Assembly: GCF_001047675.1 (NCBI RefSeq)
Contig: NZ_CP011975.1
Coordinates: 2,210,073-2,274,072, forward strand
Reading direction: 5' to 3'
DNA: 64,000 nucleotides
Source of the DNA: Yersinia aleksiciae
GTDB taxonomy: Bacteria > Pseudomonadota > Gammaproteobacteria > Enterobacterales > Enterobacteriaceae
The position numbers and the translations under genes are program-made. The notes below the pieces were generated by a model. The model made no database searches and had not been told where the DNA came from. It was given only the letters and a program-made list of their open reading frames with translations. Each line of letters starts with the position of its first letter. Position 1 is the first letter of the stretch. Shown one piece after another: positions 7,328-15,647 of this stretch.

Positions 7328-7580
7328 AAAGTTATCCGATTATACAGAACTGGAATTTTTGGATTTTCTAACAGACATTTACTATGTAAATAAAGTTGTT
7401 TTTCCAACGGAAAATGCACATTCAGCCGCAGTTGCGGAGTTTGAAAATCTAACAGAGCATCCAGATGGCTCAGACTTATTTTATTATCCTAATAGTGATC
7501 GAGAGGATAGTCCTGAGGGTATTTTAGCTGAAATAAAAAAATGGCGGGCCGAGAATGGCAAGCCTGGCTTTAAAGAATAA
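7317..7580 (+). CDS. Second (orphan) colicin DNase immunity protein
   Basis: 87-residue Im2/Im9-family protein (start LSDYTELEFLDFLTDIYY, end KKWRAENGKPGFKE). It keeps the canonical interface Asp51, Tyr54 and Tyr55 (SDLFYYP), unlike the first immunity protein. The frame is intact although its cognate toxin tail is truncated, which suggests it is retained to protect the cell against foreign DNase bacteriocins of another specificity. It follows the orphan HNH tail with an 11-bp overlap and is followed by a copy of the hairpin. Specificity cannot be read from sequence by eye. Confidence 0.9.
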   Translation: MGNKKLSDYTELEFLDFLTDIYYVNKVVFPTENAHSAAVAEFENLTEHPDGSDLFYYPNSDREDSPEGILAEIKKWRAENGKPGFKE

Positions 7581-7631
7581 ATAAGTTTGCTAAATCATAA
7601 TACAGGCCGCCTTTAAGGCGGTTTGTATTAT
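7536..7631 (+). repeat. 3' homology arm, copy 2
   Basis: Second copy of the 96-bp arm, covering the last codons of the second immunity gene and the hairpin at 7597-7631. Confidence 0.9.
7597..7631 (+). terminator. Hairpin after the second immunity gene
   Basis: Same stem as at 6934-6968 with a TTTAA loop and no T tract. It may be a stem that Q-modified polymerase reads through into the spanin genes. Confidence 0.55.
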
Positions 7632-7744
7632 GTAAAGTAACCAATCAGATAAATATTAAAATTGAATTAAAGTTCTGGAGTACATGGGCCATAGAGTACA
7701 AATATTGACTATTTATATATCACCAATGAATTCACAGGGGGGCT

Positions 7745-8080
7745 ATGCCTTATAAAATTGTCGGTGGGATAATAACCGTGCTGGTAGCCGTTTTTCTGGT
7801 GCTATTTGTTCATTGGAATAGCCTGTCAAATCGGCTAGAGAAAACAGAAAAAGAGTTAACAGCAGAACGGGCAATTAACGCGACATTGGGTCATATTATC
7901 GATGCTTATCAGGAGAATAATAGTGCCAACCGCGTTGCCATTACCCGTCAATTAGAGAGTGAGAGGGTGATACGTAATGAAAGTGAGGAAAAAATCAGAC
8001 AGTTTGGGGCTGAGGCCATTGGCGATCCTTGTGCTGTTCAGCGCATGCCAGACCCTATTATTAACCTCTTGCAAGAGTAA
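7745..8080 (+). CDS. Rz/LysB-like inner-membrane spanin (i-spanin)
   Basis: 111-residue protein with one N-terminal membrane segment (about residues 5-24, IVGGIITVLVAVFLVLFVHW) followed by a charged periplasmic coiled coil (LSNRLEKTEKELTAERAIN and onward). This is the topology of phage i-spanins, which link inner and outer membranes at the last step of lysis. A purine-rich AGGGGGG precedes the ATG. The C-terminal third is overlapped in another frame by the o-spanin gene, the usual nested Rz/Rz1 arrangement. Its place behind the bacteriocin suggests a role in toxin release. No holin or endolysin accompanies it. Confidence 0.8.
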   Translation: MPYKIVGGIITVLVAVFLVLFVHWNSLSNRLEKTEKELTAERAINATLGHIIDAYQENNSANRVAITRQLESERVIRNESEEKIRQFGAEAIGDPCAVQRMPDPIINLLQE

Positions 8081-8279
8081 TCCACCTGCACCAAAAGTCG
8101 CCGAAGTCATTCGATTATTTCCACCCGCATCCGCATTAGTCACCTGTGAAATACCAGAGTTTACGGGTGTGAGTTGGAGTGACAGCGGAATTTATGCCTT
8201 GGTTTTAAAACGAGAGCTACAGATTTGCAAAGGGCGACTGGATGAGGTGATTGAGTTTATGGGCCAAAGAAGAGAATAA
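7977..8279 (+). CDS. Rz1/LysC-like outer-membrane lipoprotein spanin (o-spanin)
   Basis: 100-residue lipoprotein. The N-terminus is basic and then hydrophobic, ending in a lipobox LLTSC with the lipidated Cys at residue 32 and Lys at +2 (outer-membrane sorting). A Pro-rich stretch (NPPAPK) follows, then the P2 LysC-like EIPEFTGVSWSDSGIYALVLKRELQICKGRL. The ATG at 7977 lies inside the i-spanin gene, shifted in frame, as is typical of embedded o-spanins. It should pair with the upstream protein across the periplasm to disrupt the outer membrane. Confidence 0.82.
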   Translation: MKVRKKSDSLGLRPLAILVLFSACQTLLLTSCKSNPPAPKVAEVIRLFPPASALVTCEIPEFTGVSWSDSGIYALVLKRELQICKGRLDEVIEFMGQRRE

Positions 8280-8411
8280 ATTAATAGATTTGACTGAGGT
8301 TATGACTATTAATAGCATTGGCTCACCAGTCAATGGCGAGCCGAAGGCGCTAAGATCAGCTTTAAATATAAGTCGTTCGTTATTCTGAACTCCCCTCACA
8401 ACACATCCCCA

Positions 8412-9179
8412 CTATTTTATATTGCTGCTAAAAGCCTTACTGTTGCCTAAATCATCGATTAAGACAAAATTGAGGGTAGCACTCCCCGCAGCAGGTGGGT
8501 GATTAAGTGGAACATCGAGTGTTGAAAAAGGTGCGACCATATCCGGCAAGGCTTCTGCCGAACCTAATTTAAGTGACGCTAATGACGCAAAATAGGGTGT
8601 CGGGTTATTCACTTTAACCACGGCATTATCGGCGTTACGTGCCAAAGTAAAGGTTAACGCTTTTGCCAGCGTGTCCCCCGGCGCAGGTATGCTCTTAGGG
8701 CGATTAAATACTTTGTACTGCATACGTAAGGCTAGCGTGACGAAAGATTCATCCTCGACTTTGGTGGTTGATTTAGGCGGAATTTCGTAAACGTTGAGCC
8801 AAAATGCAGATTCTCTGTCCTCCGGTAATTTACTGGCACCAGATAGGATTAACCGCAAACTGCGTTGTGCCTGCGGCTGTAGTCGAAATAGCGGCGGCAG
8901 CACTAATACCGGCGAAATCGCTTTCTCCGGTGTCGCCATTAAATTGCCATCATCCACCCAGACCTGCACGGCCACCGGATAGTTGTTGCTATTCACCAGT
9001 TGCAGTGACTCTTCTGTGCTGCCGCCGCTGAAGATAACCCGTGTCCTTTCCGCAATCACACTCGCCATCGCCGGCACACTACAGGCCATCATAAGCAACA
9101 GTAGCACGCTGCTGATCCCGCGATTTATGCCTTTGAAAAGCACATTATTGGACACGTATAACCACTTGCGCATGCGCAT
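8412..9179 (-). CDS. Periplasmic fimbrial chaperone (second in operon)
   Basis: PapD/FimC-family chaperone, about 250 residues, with a cleavable signal ending PAMAS. It has the immunoglobulin-like N-domain motif RTRVIFSGGSTEESLQLVN and conserved FRLQPQAQRSLRLI and ESAFWLNVYEIPPKS, followed by a C-domain ending FVLIDDLGNSKAF. Such proteins donate a strand to nascent pilins. It is the last gene of the minus-strand operon and its start overlaps the adhesin end by 35 bp. The start is uncertain: ATG 9179, ATG 9173 or an internal GTG near the adhesin stop could each be used. A second chaperone next to the adhesin may serve the tip subunit. Confidence 0.88.
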   Translation of the reverse strand: MRMRKWLYVSNNVLFKGINRGISSVLLLLMMACSVPAMASVIAERTRVIFSGGSTEESLQLVNSNNYPVAVQVWVDDGNLMATPEKAISPVLVLPPLFRLQPQAQRSLRLILSGASKLPEDRESAFWLNVYEIPPKSTTKVEDESFVTLALRMQYKVFNRPKSIPAPGDTLAKALTFTLARNADNAVVKVNNPTPYFASLASLKLGSAEALPDMVAPFSTLDVPLNHPPAAGSATLNFVLIDDLGNSKAFSSNIK

Positions 9180-10524
9180 TCACTGCTCCCGCCGTCACAG
9201 TTTGCCCGCTGATTTTGCTTAACTCAGCCCGAAAATTCTCCGTATAGCTATTCCCTCCCGTCACCGCGCCGGTCTGCTGTTGCGCGCCTTGGAATATGCC
9301 ATACCAGCCACCACTATTACCTGTTTGAGTCACGTTTTTTGACAGCAGATTCATTGGGCTATTGTTACGGTAGATACGGATGCCCACTCCACTTGCCATA
9401 CCCGCCGCACCATAATTGTCCGATACTAAATGGCTGATACCCCCGCTGCCGTTGATTAAACCCAATGCTTGTGCTTTGGCGACATTGGCGGCGGGGACCA
9501 AAAAGCCCATCGCTACCGTGCCTGCGGTTACGCCCGAGGTCACGCCAGTCTGACACTGAAAATCGACATTAAAATCAGCGGCGCTGGTATGGCCAGTATT
9601 GAGTTCGGCCACCGAAATTCGGGGTAATACCACCGTCGGAGTAAAATTGGTGACCGCACAAATGGTGGTTCGGCGGAAAGTGACATAGTTGTACAACCCA
9701 ATGGAGGCCGGCCAGGTGGTATACCAACCGGGCCAGTTGGTTACTGAGTCGGTACCTTCAATAGGGCCACTGACGCCAGGCCCTTTAAAGGCGATATAGG
9801 CGTTCGGTTGGGTATAAGCATAGAGATAAGAGGCCGCATTATTGGTACTGGTGCGGACATAATCAACGCGGAACAGTTCGGTATACAGATTACTGAAATT
9901 TTTCGCTTTGACTAAAATCCGCCCACTGCTGTCCTTATCCAGATCGGTTAAGCGACGGCCTTTCCATAGACGAGAGTAATACTCACCAGTGGAGAGGTTG
10001 GTCAGTCTGATAACCACGTTGCGGACATAGGTGGCAAAACCGGAGGGAACGTTGCCCGCAATTAAGCCATCTTCATTTTTACCCCCAAAATCATTATCCC
10101 CGTTAGTGGCATACATCTCGAACAGTTGATCGGCATCGGCAGCTTCACAGCGGAAGAGTACCCGATCAGGGTCATAACCGGTATTTAGGGCAAAAGAGGT
10201 AAAGTCAGAGGTTGCTGCCGCCAATAAGGTGCCATCTGGTTGAAAGTTTGCATTGGTACTGAGGTCAATGATACCCGGTAAGCCAAGCGAACCATTGTTG
10301 TAATCCAGTGACCCCGCCCAAGCTGCTGCCGTACCATCACCCGCGCCCAGTTGGTTTTGCGCCGTAATTCGGGTACAGGCGGACCATGCAGAGGTGCTGC
10401 ATAATCCTATCACTAGTGCCATTCCAGCCAGAACTCGCTGGCGGCGGGAATAGGCAGCAGTGGCTGCCCGCGAAACGTCGTAAGATATTAATGGCGCTGT
10501 TGGTCTTAACATTATTTTTCTCAC
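9145..10524 (-). CDS. Fimbrial tip adhesin
   Basis: About 459 residues with an N-terminal signal (VLAGMALVIGLCSTSAWSA) and a two-domain layout: a long unrecognised N-terminal receptor-binding part (about 50-300) and a C-terminal pilin domain (about 310-459, with PRISVAELNTG, DFNVDFQCQ and a final AHAQVVIRVQ beta strand). This is the organisation of tip adhesins such as FimH. It follows the usher by 4 bp. Start is GTG 10524 or ATG 10512; neither has a strong Shine-Dalgarno, so translation is probably coupled to the usher. Ligand unknown. Confidence 0.8.
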   Translation of the reverse strand: MRKIMLRPTAPLISYDVSRAATAAYSRRQRVLAGMALVIGLCSTSAWSACTRITAQNQLGAGDGTAAAWAGSLDYNNGSLGLPGIIDLSTNANFQPDGTLLAAATSDFTSFALNTGYDPDRVLFRCEAADADQLFEMYATNGDNDFGGKNEDGLIAGNVPSGFATYVRNVVIRLTNLSTGEYYSRLWKGRRLTDLDKDSSGRILVKAKNFSNLYTELFRVDYVRTSTNNAASYLYAYTQPNAYIAFKGPGVSGPIEGTDSVTNWPGWYTTWPASIGLYNYVTFRRTTICAVTNFTPTVVLPRISVAELNTGHTSAADFNVDFQCQTGVTSGVTAGTVAMGFLVPAANVAKAQALGLINGSGGISHLVSDNYGAAGMASGVGIRIYRNNSPMNLLSKNVTQTGNSGGWYGIFQGAQQQTGAVTGGNSYTENFRAELSKISGQTVTAGAVNAHAQVVIRVQ

Positions 10525-10528
10525 ATCG

Positions 10529-13219
10529 TTAACGGCGGCAACTGCCTGTTAAATGGATAATATCTTGCTCAGTATCTTTAGATGCAAATGCATAAGGCAA
10601 TTCGCACTGGTCGCTGCTGTTTTCACCCCAGCGAACATAGAGTGAACCTTCTTTGTCTTTGACTCGTGCATAGATCTGATTGCCCTGACCCACCATACCG
10701 ACCAGCTCATTTTTGCCGTTATAGACATCGGCACCCAGTGGTAACCCGTCATCCCCCGTCGTTTGGGTCTGAATCAGCACCGCATAACCGGTCAGTGTTT
10801 CAAATTTCACTTTTACTGCGGCCCCAGCATACGGAACAACGCGGCCCTGATTCTCTTTTAGTTCAGTGTTGCGGTTAATGCCTTTGGTATCCAAACCAAT
10901 GGTATTGTAATTATACGGTGTTAATGAAGGCACCAAGGCAAAACCGTTGCTATCAACTCTCGCCCCTTGTGCATTACGCACTGCTGCGCCCTGAGCACCG
11001 TCCGCCTCAATGATGCCAAACGTCTCGCCCAAATATGGCCCCAGTGTCAGGCCTTGGCTATGGATGACCGCGGCACCGCGCGCACCTGCACCATATTGGG
11101 TGTAGTTATTGCCGCGAGAATAGCTCCCATTAACCGTGGCATTAGGGAATTGCTGCTGCACATTCGCCCCCCAAGTATTTGAGCTGCCGCCGAAATTGCT
11201 ATCGTCATAACCGGCATTGACGGAGTAGTTAAAGGTATTTCGTTCACCCGCCGTGCCTGAAAGTGCTGTCTGGTAACTGTTGCCGCTTTTTGGGTTACGG
11301 CTGGCTGACATCGATAAGTATTGATTTTTGCTGCCAATATTCAGTGGAATAGAGACAGTTAAGGTCGCGATATTCTCGGTATTACCGTAGCGTGTTGTCG
11401 TCGTCGTTGGATTGGTCTCGTCGGTATCCCAGTTATACAGTGTTGAGGTATAAACACTGCGCTGGCGGCTAATCGCCACGTTATAACTGATATCCCGATA
11501 GCTATTGGAATAGCCCAACTGTAACTGTGTATCGCGTTGCGTATCGTTATAATAATCATTGGTCGAAGCAGATGCATACAGTTGGCCAAAATGACCTAAA
11601 TTCTGATTGACCGTGGTGGTAAATTGGCTGCGCTGTTGGTAGGTGGATGAATCCCAAGTCCCGCCATTTTTTTCTACTGAGCGCACACCGAAAACATCAT
11701 TTAAATCGCGATAGCCTTTGGTGGAATAACGATATCCCGCCAATGAGAATGTAGTGCCGGTTTCACTGAAAGTTTGGCTATAAGTGGCCTGCATCCGCCA
11801 GCCATCCTGCGTTTTATCATCTTCAACTTTGGCGTGGGAATAGGTGGTGTTCAGACCAAAAGCGCCGACCGAGGTGCCGATAACACCGCCCACGAGCAGT
11901 GCCGTATAATCTTGCGCTAAGCGCACACCGGTATTCGCCGTTAACTGGTTGGTCAGCCCGCGCTCATAGGTAAAGTCGGTGAAATAATTATCGATATCGG
12001 TGAAATCGCGTGATTCCCCAATAACGGCATTATAACGGCTCACCCCAGGACGCATTGAGTCTGGCACGGCGCTAAATGGCACGGTAAATGTTGAGCGGCT
12101 ACCATTGGCCTCAATTACCTCAACATTGAGATCACCCTGGCTGGTGGTGCTGTATAAATCGTTAATAACAAAGGGGCCGGGGGCGACGTTGGTCTCATAT
12201 ATTTCCTGCCCATTCTGGCGAATAACCACGCGGGCATTGGTACTGGCAACACCACGAACTTCTGGTGCAAAGCCGCGCATTGATTCTGGCCACATACGTT
12301 GGTCAGTTGCCATTTTCGCGCCACGAAATGACATGGTGCCGAATAATGAACTGTCGGTGAAGGTTTCGCCCAGCGTTAATTGACTATCCAATTGTGGGAT
12401 AGGGCGCTGCAAATAGGTGCGGATATTATTCCATTGTGTGTCGCTGCTATTGGTATTGCTGGCATAGCGCACGTTTGATTGCTGGCGCAGTTGCCACAAG
12501 CCTAAGTTCAAGCCACCCTTGATGCCAATAAAGCCGTAATCAGAAGTATTACTTTGCTGACCTTGTGTCTCGCTACGATAAAAGTTGGTGCTGTAGTTGA
12601 GGAAGGCGAGTTTTTCACCCTCTTGCCACTCCGTCCGCTCGATATAGCCGCGAGGCTGCTTTTTCAATACCGCTTGTGGAATAGAGAGTTCCAGGCGCAA
12701 TTTGGCCTGATCAAAGTGGAAGGAGGCCCCTCTGACTCGTTCAGATAGCGGCACGCATTGCCCTGTTGGGACATCAGTTGCGGTCTCGGCCGCGTTTTCA
12801 GACGCGGTGTCAGGAGGAGTTGAATCTGCCACGGCAGCTTGAGGATCTTTGGCAGTAACCCCCGCTTTAGGAGTTAATTCAATACCCGCGCCCATTAAAA
12901 ACTCATCACTCAGGCAGGGGTAAACCTCTGAAGAGTCAGAATTTTTAACAAATCTAATGGTCATGCGCTTGTACTGCTTGTTATTGATCAGGACGTCTAC
13001 AGCATCGTAATCCCCAGCCGTCGCAGAGTTCTCTTTATTCAGTTGATTCAATCCAGAGGCAAAATTGGTGCCTAAAAAGAGAGATTCATCAAACTCAAGA
13101 TTCTGTGACTCTTCCTGCGCTAATACTGTATCAACATGTAGGATTAAACTGATGCATAATGTTAATGCTTTCTTCCGTCCGGAAAATCTCTTTTTTAGAA
13201 TAATGCGTGCGAAACCCAT
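10529..13219 (-). CDS. Outer-membrane fimbrial usher
   Basis: FimD/PapC-family usher that assembles and translocates pilus subunits. ATG 13219 (MGFARIILKKRF) has AAAGGAA seven bases upstream and gives 896 residues; the longer frame touches the chaperone stop. After the signal peptide comes the N-terminal periplasmic domain (LEFDESLFLG). The beta-barrel carries RGYIERTEWQEGEKLAFLNY, GETFTDSSLFGTMSFRGAKMATDQRMWP and PEVRGVA with plug sequence. C-terminal domains end with the Cys pair of QCELPYAF and TGSC. An unusual Ala/Thr/Glu-rich insert (about residues 125-155) lies within the N-terminal domain. Confidence 0.95.
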   Translation of the reverse strand: MGFARIILKKRFSGRKKALTLCISLILHVDTVLAQEESQNLEFDESLFLGTNFASGLNQLNKENSATAGDYDAVDVLINNKQYKRMTIRFVKNSDSSEVYPCLSDEFLMGAGIELTPKAGVTAKDPQAAVADSTPPDTASENAAETATDVPTGQCVPLSERVRGASFHFDQAKLRLELSIPQAVLKKQPRGYIERTEWQEGEKLAFLNYSTNFYRSETQGQQSNTSDYGFIGIKGGLNLGLWQLRQQSNVRYASNTNSSDTQWNNIRTYLQRPIPQLDSQLTLGETFTDSSLFGTMSFRGAKMATDQRMWPESMRGFAPEVRGVASTNARVVIRQNGQEIYETNVAPGPFVINDLYSTTSQGDLNVEVIEANGSRSTFTVPFSAVPDSMRPGVSRYNAVIGESRDFTDIDNYFTDFTYERGLTNQLTANTGVRLAQDYTALLVGGVIGTSVGAFGLNTTYSHAKVEDDKTQDGWRMQATYSQTFSETGTTFSLAGYRYSTKGYRDLNDVFGVRSVEKNGGTWDSSTYQQRSQFTTTVNQNLGHFGQLYASASTNDYYNDTQRDTQLQLGYSNSYRDISYNVAISRQRSVYTSTLYNWDTDETNPTTTTTRYGNTENIATLTVSIPLNIGSKNQYLSMSASRNPKSGNSYQTALSGTAGERNTFNYSVNAGYDDSNFGGSSNTWGANVQQQFPNATVNGSYSRGNNYTQYGAGARGAAVIHSQGLTLGPYLGETFGIIEADGAQGAAVRNAQGARVDSNGFALVPSLTPYNYNTIGLDTKGINRNTELKENQGRVVPYAGAAVKVKFETLTGYAVLIQTQTTGDDGLPLGADVYNGKNELVGMVGQGNQIYARVKDKEGSLYVRWGENSSDQCELPYAFASKDTEQDIIHLTGSCRR

Positions 13220-13246
13220 AAATATTCCTTTACCGGAACATGACAA

Positions 13247-13978
13247 TTAACTCCGATAAGTACCGGCATCTTGTCCACCGAAATCATTAACTACCCGAAA
13301 ATTAATAACTGGATTAGCTGGGGCTGATGAATTTGGAATAACCCACTCAACTTGAGACATCGGTGGGATCATCTCTGATTTCATTTTAAGATTTTTACCA
13401 CTCCCCACCACTTCACCGCTGGCAATAGTGGCAAAGAAACCGGTTGGATTCTTTCCGGTGACAACCACATTACTGCCTTGTTGACGGACACTAAACGTCA
13501 GTGCACTGGGAACCTGATCAGCCCGGCCGACAATGCCTTCAGGCCGATAAAATACTTTAATACGGTTACGTAGCAGGACTAACATTTTATTGTTTTTCTC
13601 TGCTTTATTGACGGGCGGCACCTGCAAAAAGTTAAGATAAAATACAGATTCTTTATTTGTTGGTAGGCCGCTGCCGGTATATTTCAGTCGTAATGTTTGG
13701 CCAGCGTTGGCTTCAATACGAAAGAAGGGAGGGGTGACAAGAAAGGGTGCTTTGCCCGTTTCAGGGGTGGATTTAGCATCCCCACTGTCTAACCAAACCT
13801 GAACAGCATTAGGAAAATTGTCATTATTGGTTAATTGTACTGTGTGCTCTTTTTCACCCGCCGAATATATAATACGGCTGCCGCCCATGACGACACTGGC
13901 GTTGGCAAAAGAGATACCCATAAACATTAATAAAGTGGCGAACAGATAACGAAAGCTGTAGCTATGTGTATTAAACAT
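13247..13978 (-). CDS. Periplasmic fimbrial chaperone (first in operon)
   Basis: 243-residue PapD/FimC-type chaperone with signal peptide (cleavage near ISFANA). Family features are GSRIIYSAGEKEHTVQLTN, PPFFRIEANAGQTLRLKY, SVFYLNFLQVPP and RIKVFYRP. The loop before the G1 strand is short, as in the FGS class. It sits between pilin and usher, the usual order, and presumably folds the major pilin. It shares only the family core with the second chaperone of the operon, so they are not a recent duplication. Confidence 0.93.
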   Translation of the reverse strand: MFNTHSYSFRYLFATLLMFMGISFANASVVMGGSRIIYSAGEKEHTVQLTNNDNFPNAVQVWLDSGDAKSTPETGKAPFLVTPPFFRIEANAGQTLRLKYTGSGLPTNKESVFYLNFLQVPPVNKAEKNNKMLVLLRNRIKVFYRPEGIVGRADQVPSALTFSVRQQGSNVVVTGKNPTGFFATIASGEVVGSGKNLKMKSEMIPPMSQVEWVIPNSSAPANPVINFRVVNDFGGQDAGTYRS

Positions 13979-14037
13979 GATGGGTATATCCTCTGTAGAA
14001 ATTTATCGGGTGGGTCACCCACCCGATAGTACAGATA

Positions 14038-14568
14038 TTACAGGTAAGAAACCGCATATTGTACAGATGCAACTACAGTACCTGGTGCTGTTTGCCCAGT
14101 AGCAAAGTACTGAACTGCAAAATCATGTTCTGCTGAAGTTTTGCCTGCTTCCAATACGATACCATCTTGCGCCAAACCACTATTTAAATCGATACCAGTT
14201 GTTGTTGTCGCGTCTTTTAATAATTGAAGCTCAACATTCGCCGCTGTGCCGGTATTTTTTAAGTTACCAGAAGCAGACACTTGATTACCAACGAAAACAG
14301 TTTTGATATCAATATCTGCGGCATCGGCAGTACAACCAGAAACACCCAGAGTAAAGGTTGTTTTACCAGCTGTTTTACCTGAAGCATCCAGATCAGTGCT
14401 TGATACTGTCGGCAATAAAACCATTGGGTTAGCTTCAAGGCCATTTACGGTAACTGAACAAGTTTGTCCTGTGACTTCGCCTTGGAAAGTAATGGTATTA
14501 TTGCTTGCTGCCATTGAAGCGGTGGTAGTTGCTGCGAATAATGCCATAGCCAAAGTAATTTTATTCAT
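14038..14568 (-). CDS. Major fimbrial subunit (type 1-like pilin)
   Basis: 176-residue pilin. The start is ATG 14568 (MNKITLAMALF) with GGAG six bases upstream. The signal peptide ends in SMAAS. The mature chain has the pilin N-terminal strand NTITFQGEVTGQTCSV, a second Cys at GVSGC (disulfide), and the conserved penultimate Tyr region VQYAVSYL used for donor-strand pairing. It is the first gene of the minus-strand chaperone-usher operon. Confidence 0.93.
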   Translation of the reverse strand: MNKITLAMALFAATTTASMAASNNTITFQGEVTGQTCSVTVNGLEANPMVLLPTVSSTDLDASGKTAGKTTFTLGVSGCTADAADIDIKTVFVGNQVSASGNLKNTGTAANVELQLLKDATTTTGIDLNSGLAQDGIVLEAGKTSAEHDFAVQYFATGQTAPGTVVASVQYAVSYL

Positions 14569-14827
14569 TTGAAACTCCAATGCGATAATTTAAAATAGGT
14601 CAGACTCTCATGGGTATCTAATTAATATTGAGAATTTAACTTAATAAAGATGAAGTGGTGAATGACTATATGGCGAATGTTATTCGATTATATTCGTCAG
14701 CTTTCCACAAGGGTTTTCATTTAAAGTGATTCAGTGGTTATTTATTCCCGCTGCATCCCTTACTTGATGACGACAATAATATAGAAGGTGGCTGTTATTG
14801 CACATAAGACAAGAGAACCAATTTATG

Positions 14828-14841
14828 TGGGAAAATTCCTA
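14828..14841. promoter_or_regulatory. RcsAB-box-like sequence
   Basis: TGGGAAAATTCCTA matches 11 of 14 positions of the RcsAB consensus TAAGAATATTCCTA. It lies about 260 bp upstream of the pilin start. Tentative. Confidence 0.3.
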
Positions 14842-15068
14842 CCTTTGGTATTTTGAAGGATTATTTTGGATAATTTCTTGCATTACAATCAGTTACAGAT
14901 GATCGAATGAATTCATTAATAAGATCTTTCTTGTTGTTTTTATTGATAATGCTTGTTTATGGCTGTTTTGGCCCATAAATGTAGGCTATTTTTGATATTA
15001 ATTCATCGAACGTTTTATATAGTTAAGTAAAGATTTTGTATAGAAATAGCTGGCGGGGAAATTATATG

Positions 15069-15082
15069 TAGGAATATTGTCA
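15069..15082. promoter_or_regulatory. Second RcsAB-box-like sequence (reverse orientation)
   Basis: TAGGAATATTGTCA matches 12 of 14 positions of the reverse complement of the RcsAB consensus. It is about 500 bp from the pilin and about 85 bp beyond the ppiC stop. Tentative. Confidence 0.28.
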
Positions 15083-15165
15083 TGTTATTAATTATAGGTT
15101 GCTATGTTAATAGCTATTTTGATGGTGGGTATTTGCGCCACCTATTAAGGAGGCGCACTGCTAAC

Positions 15166-15447
15166 TTAGTTACGATATAGCACTTTAATAATGTGATAAC
15201 CGAACTGAGTTTTTACCGGGCCATAAGGTTGTAGCAGTTCGCAGCTAAATACCGCTTTATCGAAAGCCGGGACCATATCCCCTTTATTGAACTCGCCCAG
15301 ATCGCCGCCGTTACGTTTTGACGGGCAGTTGGAGAATTTTTTCGCCAACTCCTGGAAATCTGCACCGTTATTCAACTGTGCCAGAATATCGTTTGCCTGC
15401 TTTTCATCATCTACCAGAATGTGCAGCGCAGAAGCTTTGTTTGCCAT
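15166..15447 (-). CDS. ppiC: Parvulin-type peptidyl-prolyl isomerase
   Basis: 93-residue single-domain parvulin, the same length as E. coli PpiC. It catalyses cis-trans isomerisation of X-Pro bonds in the cytoplasm. [48 protein letters not shown] and the terminal [12 protein letters not shown] are family hallmarks. ATG 15447 (MANKASAL) is preferred over the upstream frame extension MVIVT. It is divergent from rep. Confidence 0.95.
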   Translation of the reverse strand: MANKASALHILVDDEKQANDILAQLNNGADFQELAKKFSNCPSKRNGGDLGEFNKGDMVPAFDKAVFSCELLQPYGPVKTQFGYHIIKVLYRN

Positions 15448-15581
15448 AGTCACAATCACCACAATGTTATTTAAACGAAGGTTATCTTCATTAGGGTCTA
15501 GAAGCGCGCCAGTGTAGCCTATTTTTCTGGTGATGGGGCCACTGTGGCGCGGGTTTTACAATTCAAAAGCACAGGCGATTC

Positions 15582-15609
15582 TTTGTCGGCGGCGGCTTTC
15601 TGCTACAAT
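15582..15609 (+). promoter_or_regulatory. Candidate sigma-70 promoter of rep
   Basis: TTTGTC (15582-15587) and TACAAT (15604-15609) are separated by 16 bp, about 40 bp before the rep start. Confidence 0.45.
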
Positions 15610-15647
15610 CCTGTTCCCCTGATAACCCACAGAGCGACTCTGCACCC

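Larger units (their letters stand above)
14569..15165 (-). promoter_or_regulatory. Long AT-rich upstream region of the fimbrial operon
   Basis: About 600 bp without a plausible gene between ppiC and the pilin, strongly AT-rich, as expected for an H-NS-silenced fimbrial promoter region. No obvious invertible-element repeats are visible. Two RcsAB-box-like sequences are listed separately. Confidence 0.5.

Noticed and set aside
3146-8411. Complete prophage
   Set aside because: Q and spanins are phage-derived, but no integrase, replication, capsid or tail gene is visible and the flanks are housekeeping genes.
14569-15165. Invertible phase-variation switch before the fimbrial operon
   Set aside because: No pair of inverted repeats bracketing a promoter and no recombinase gene nearby were seen.
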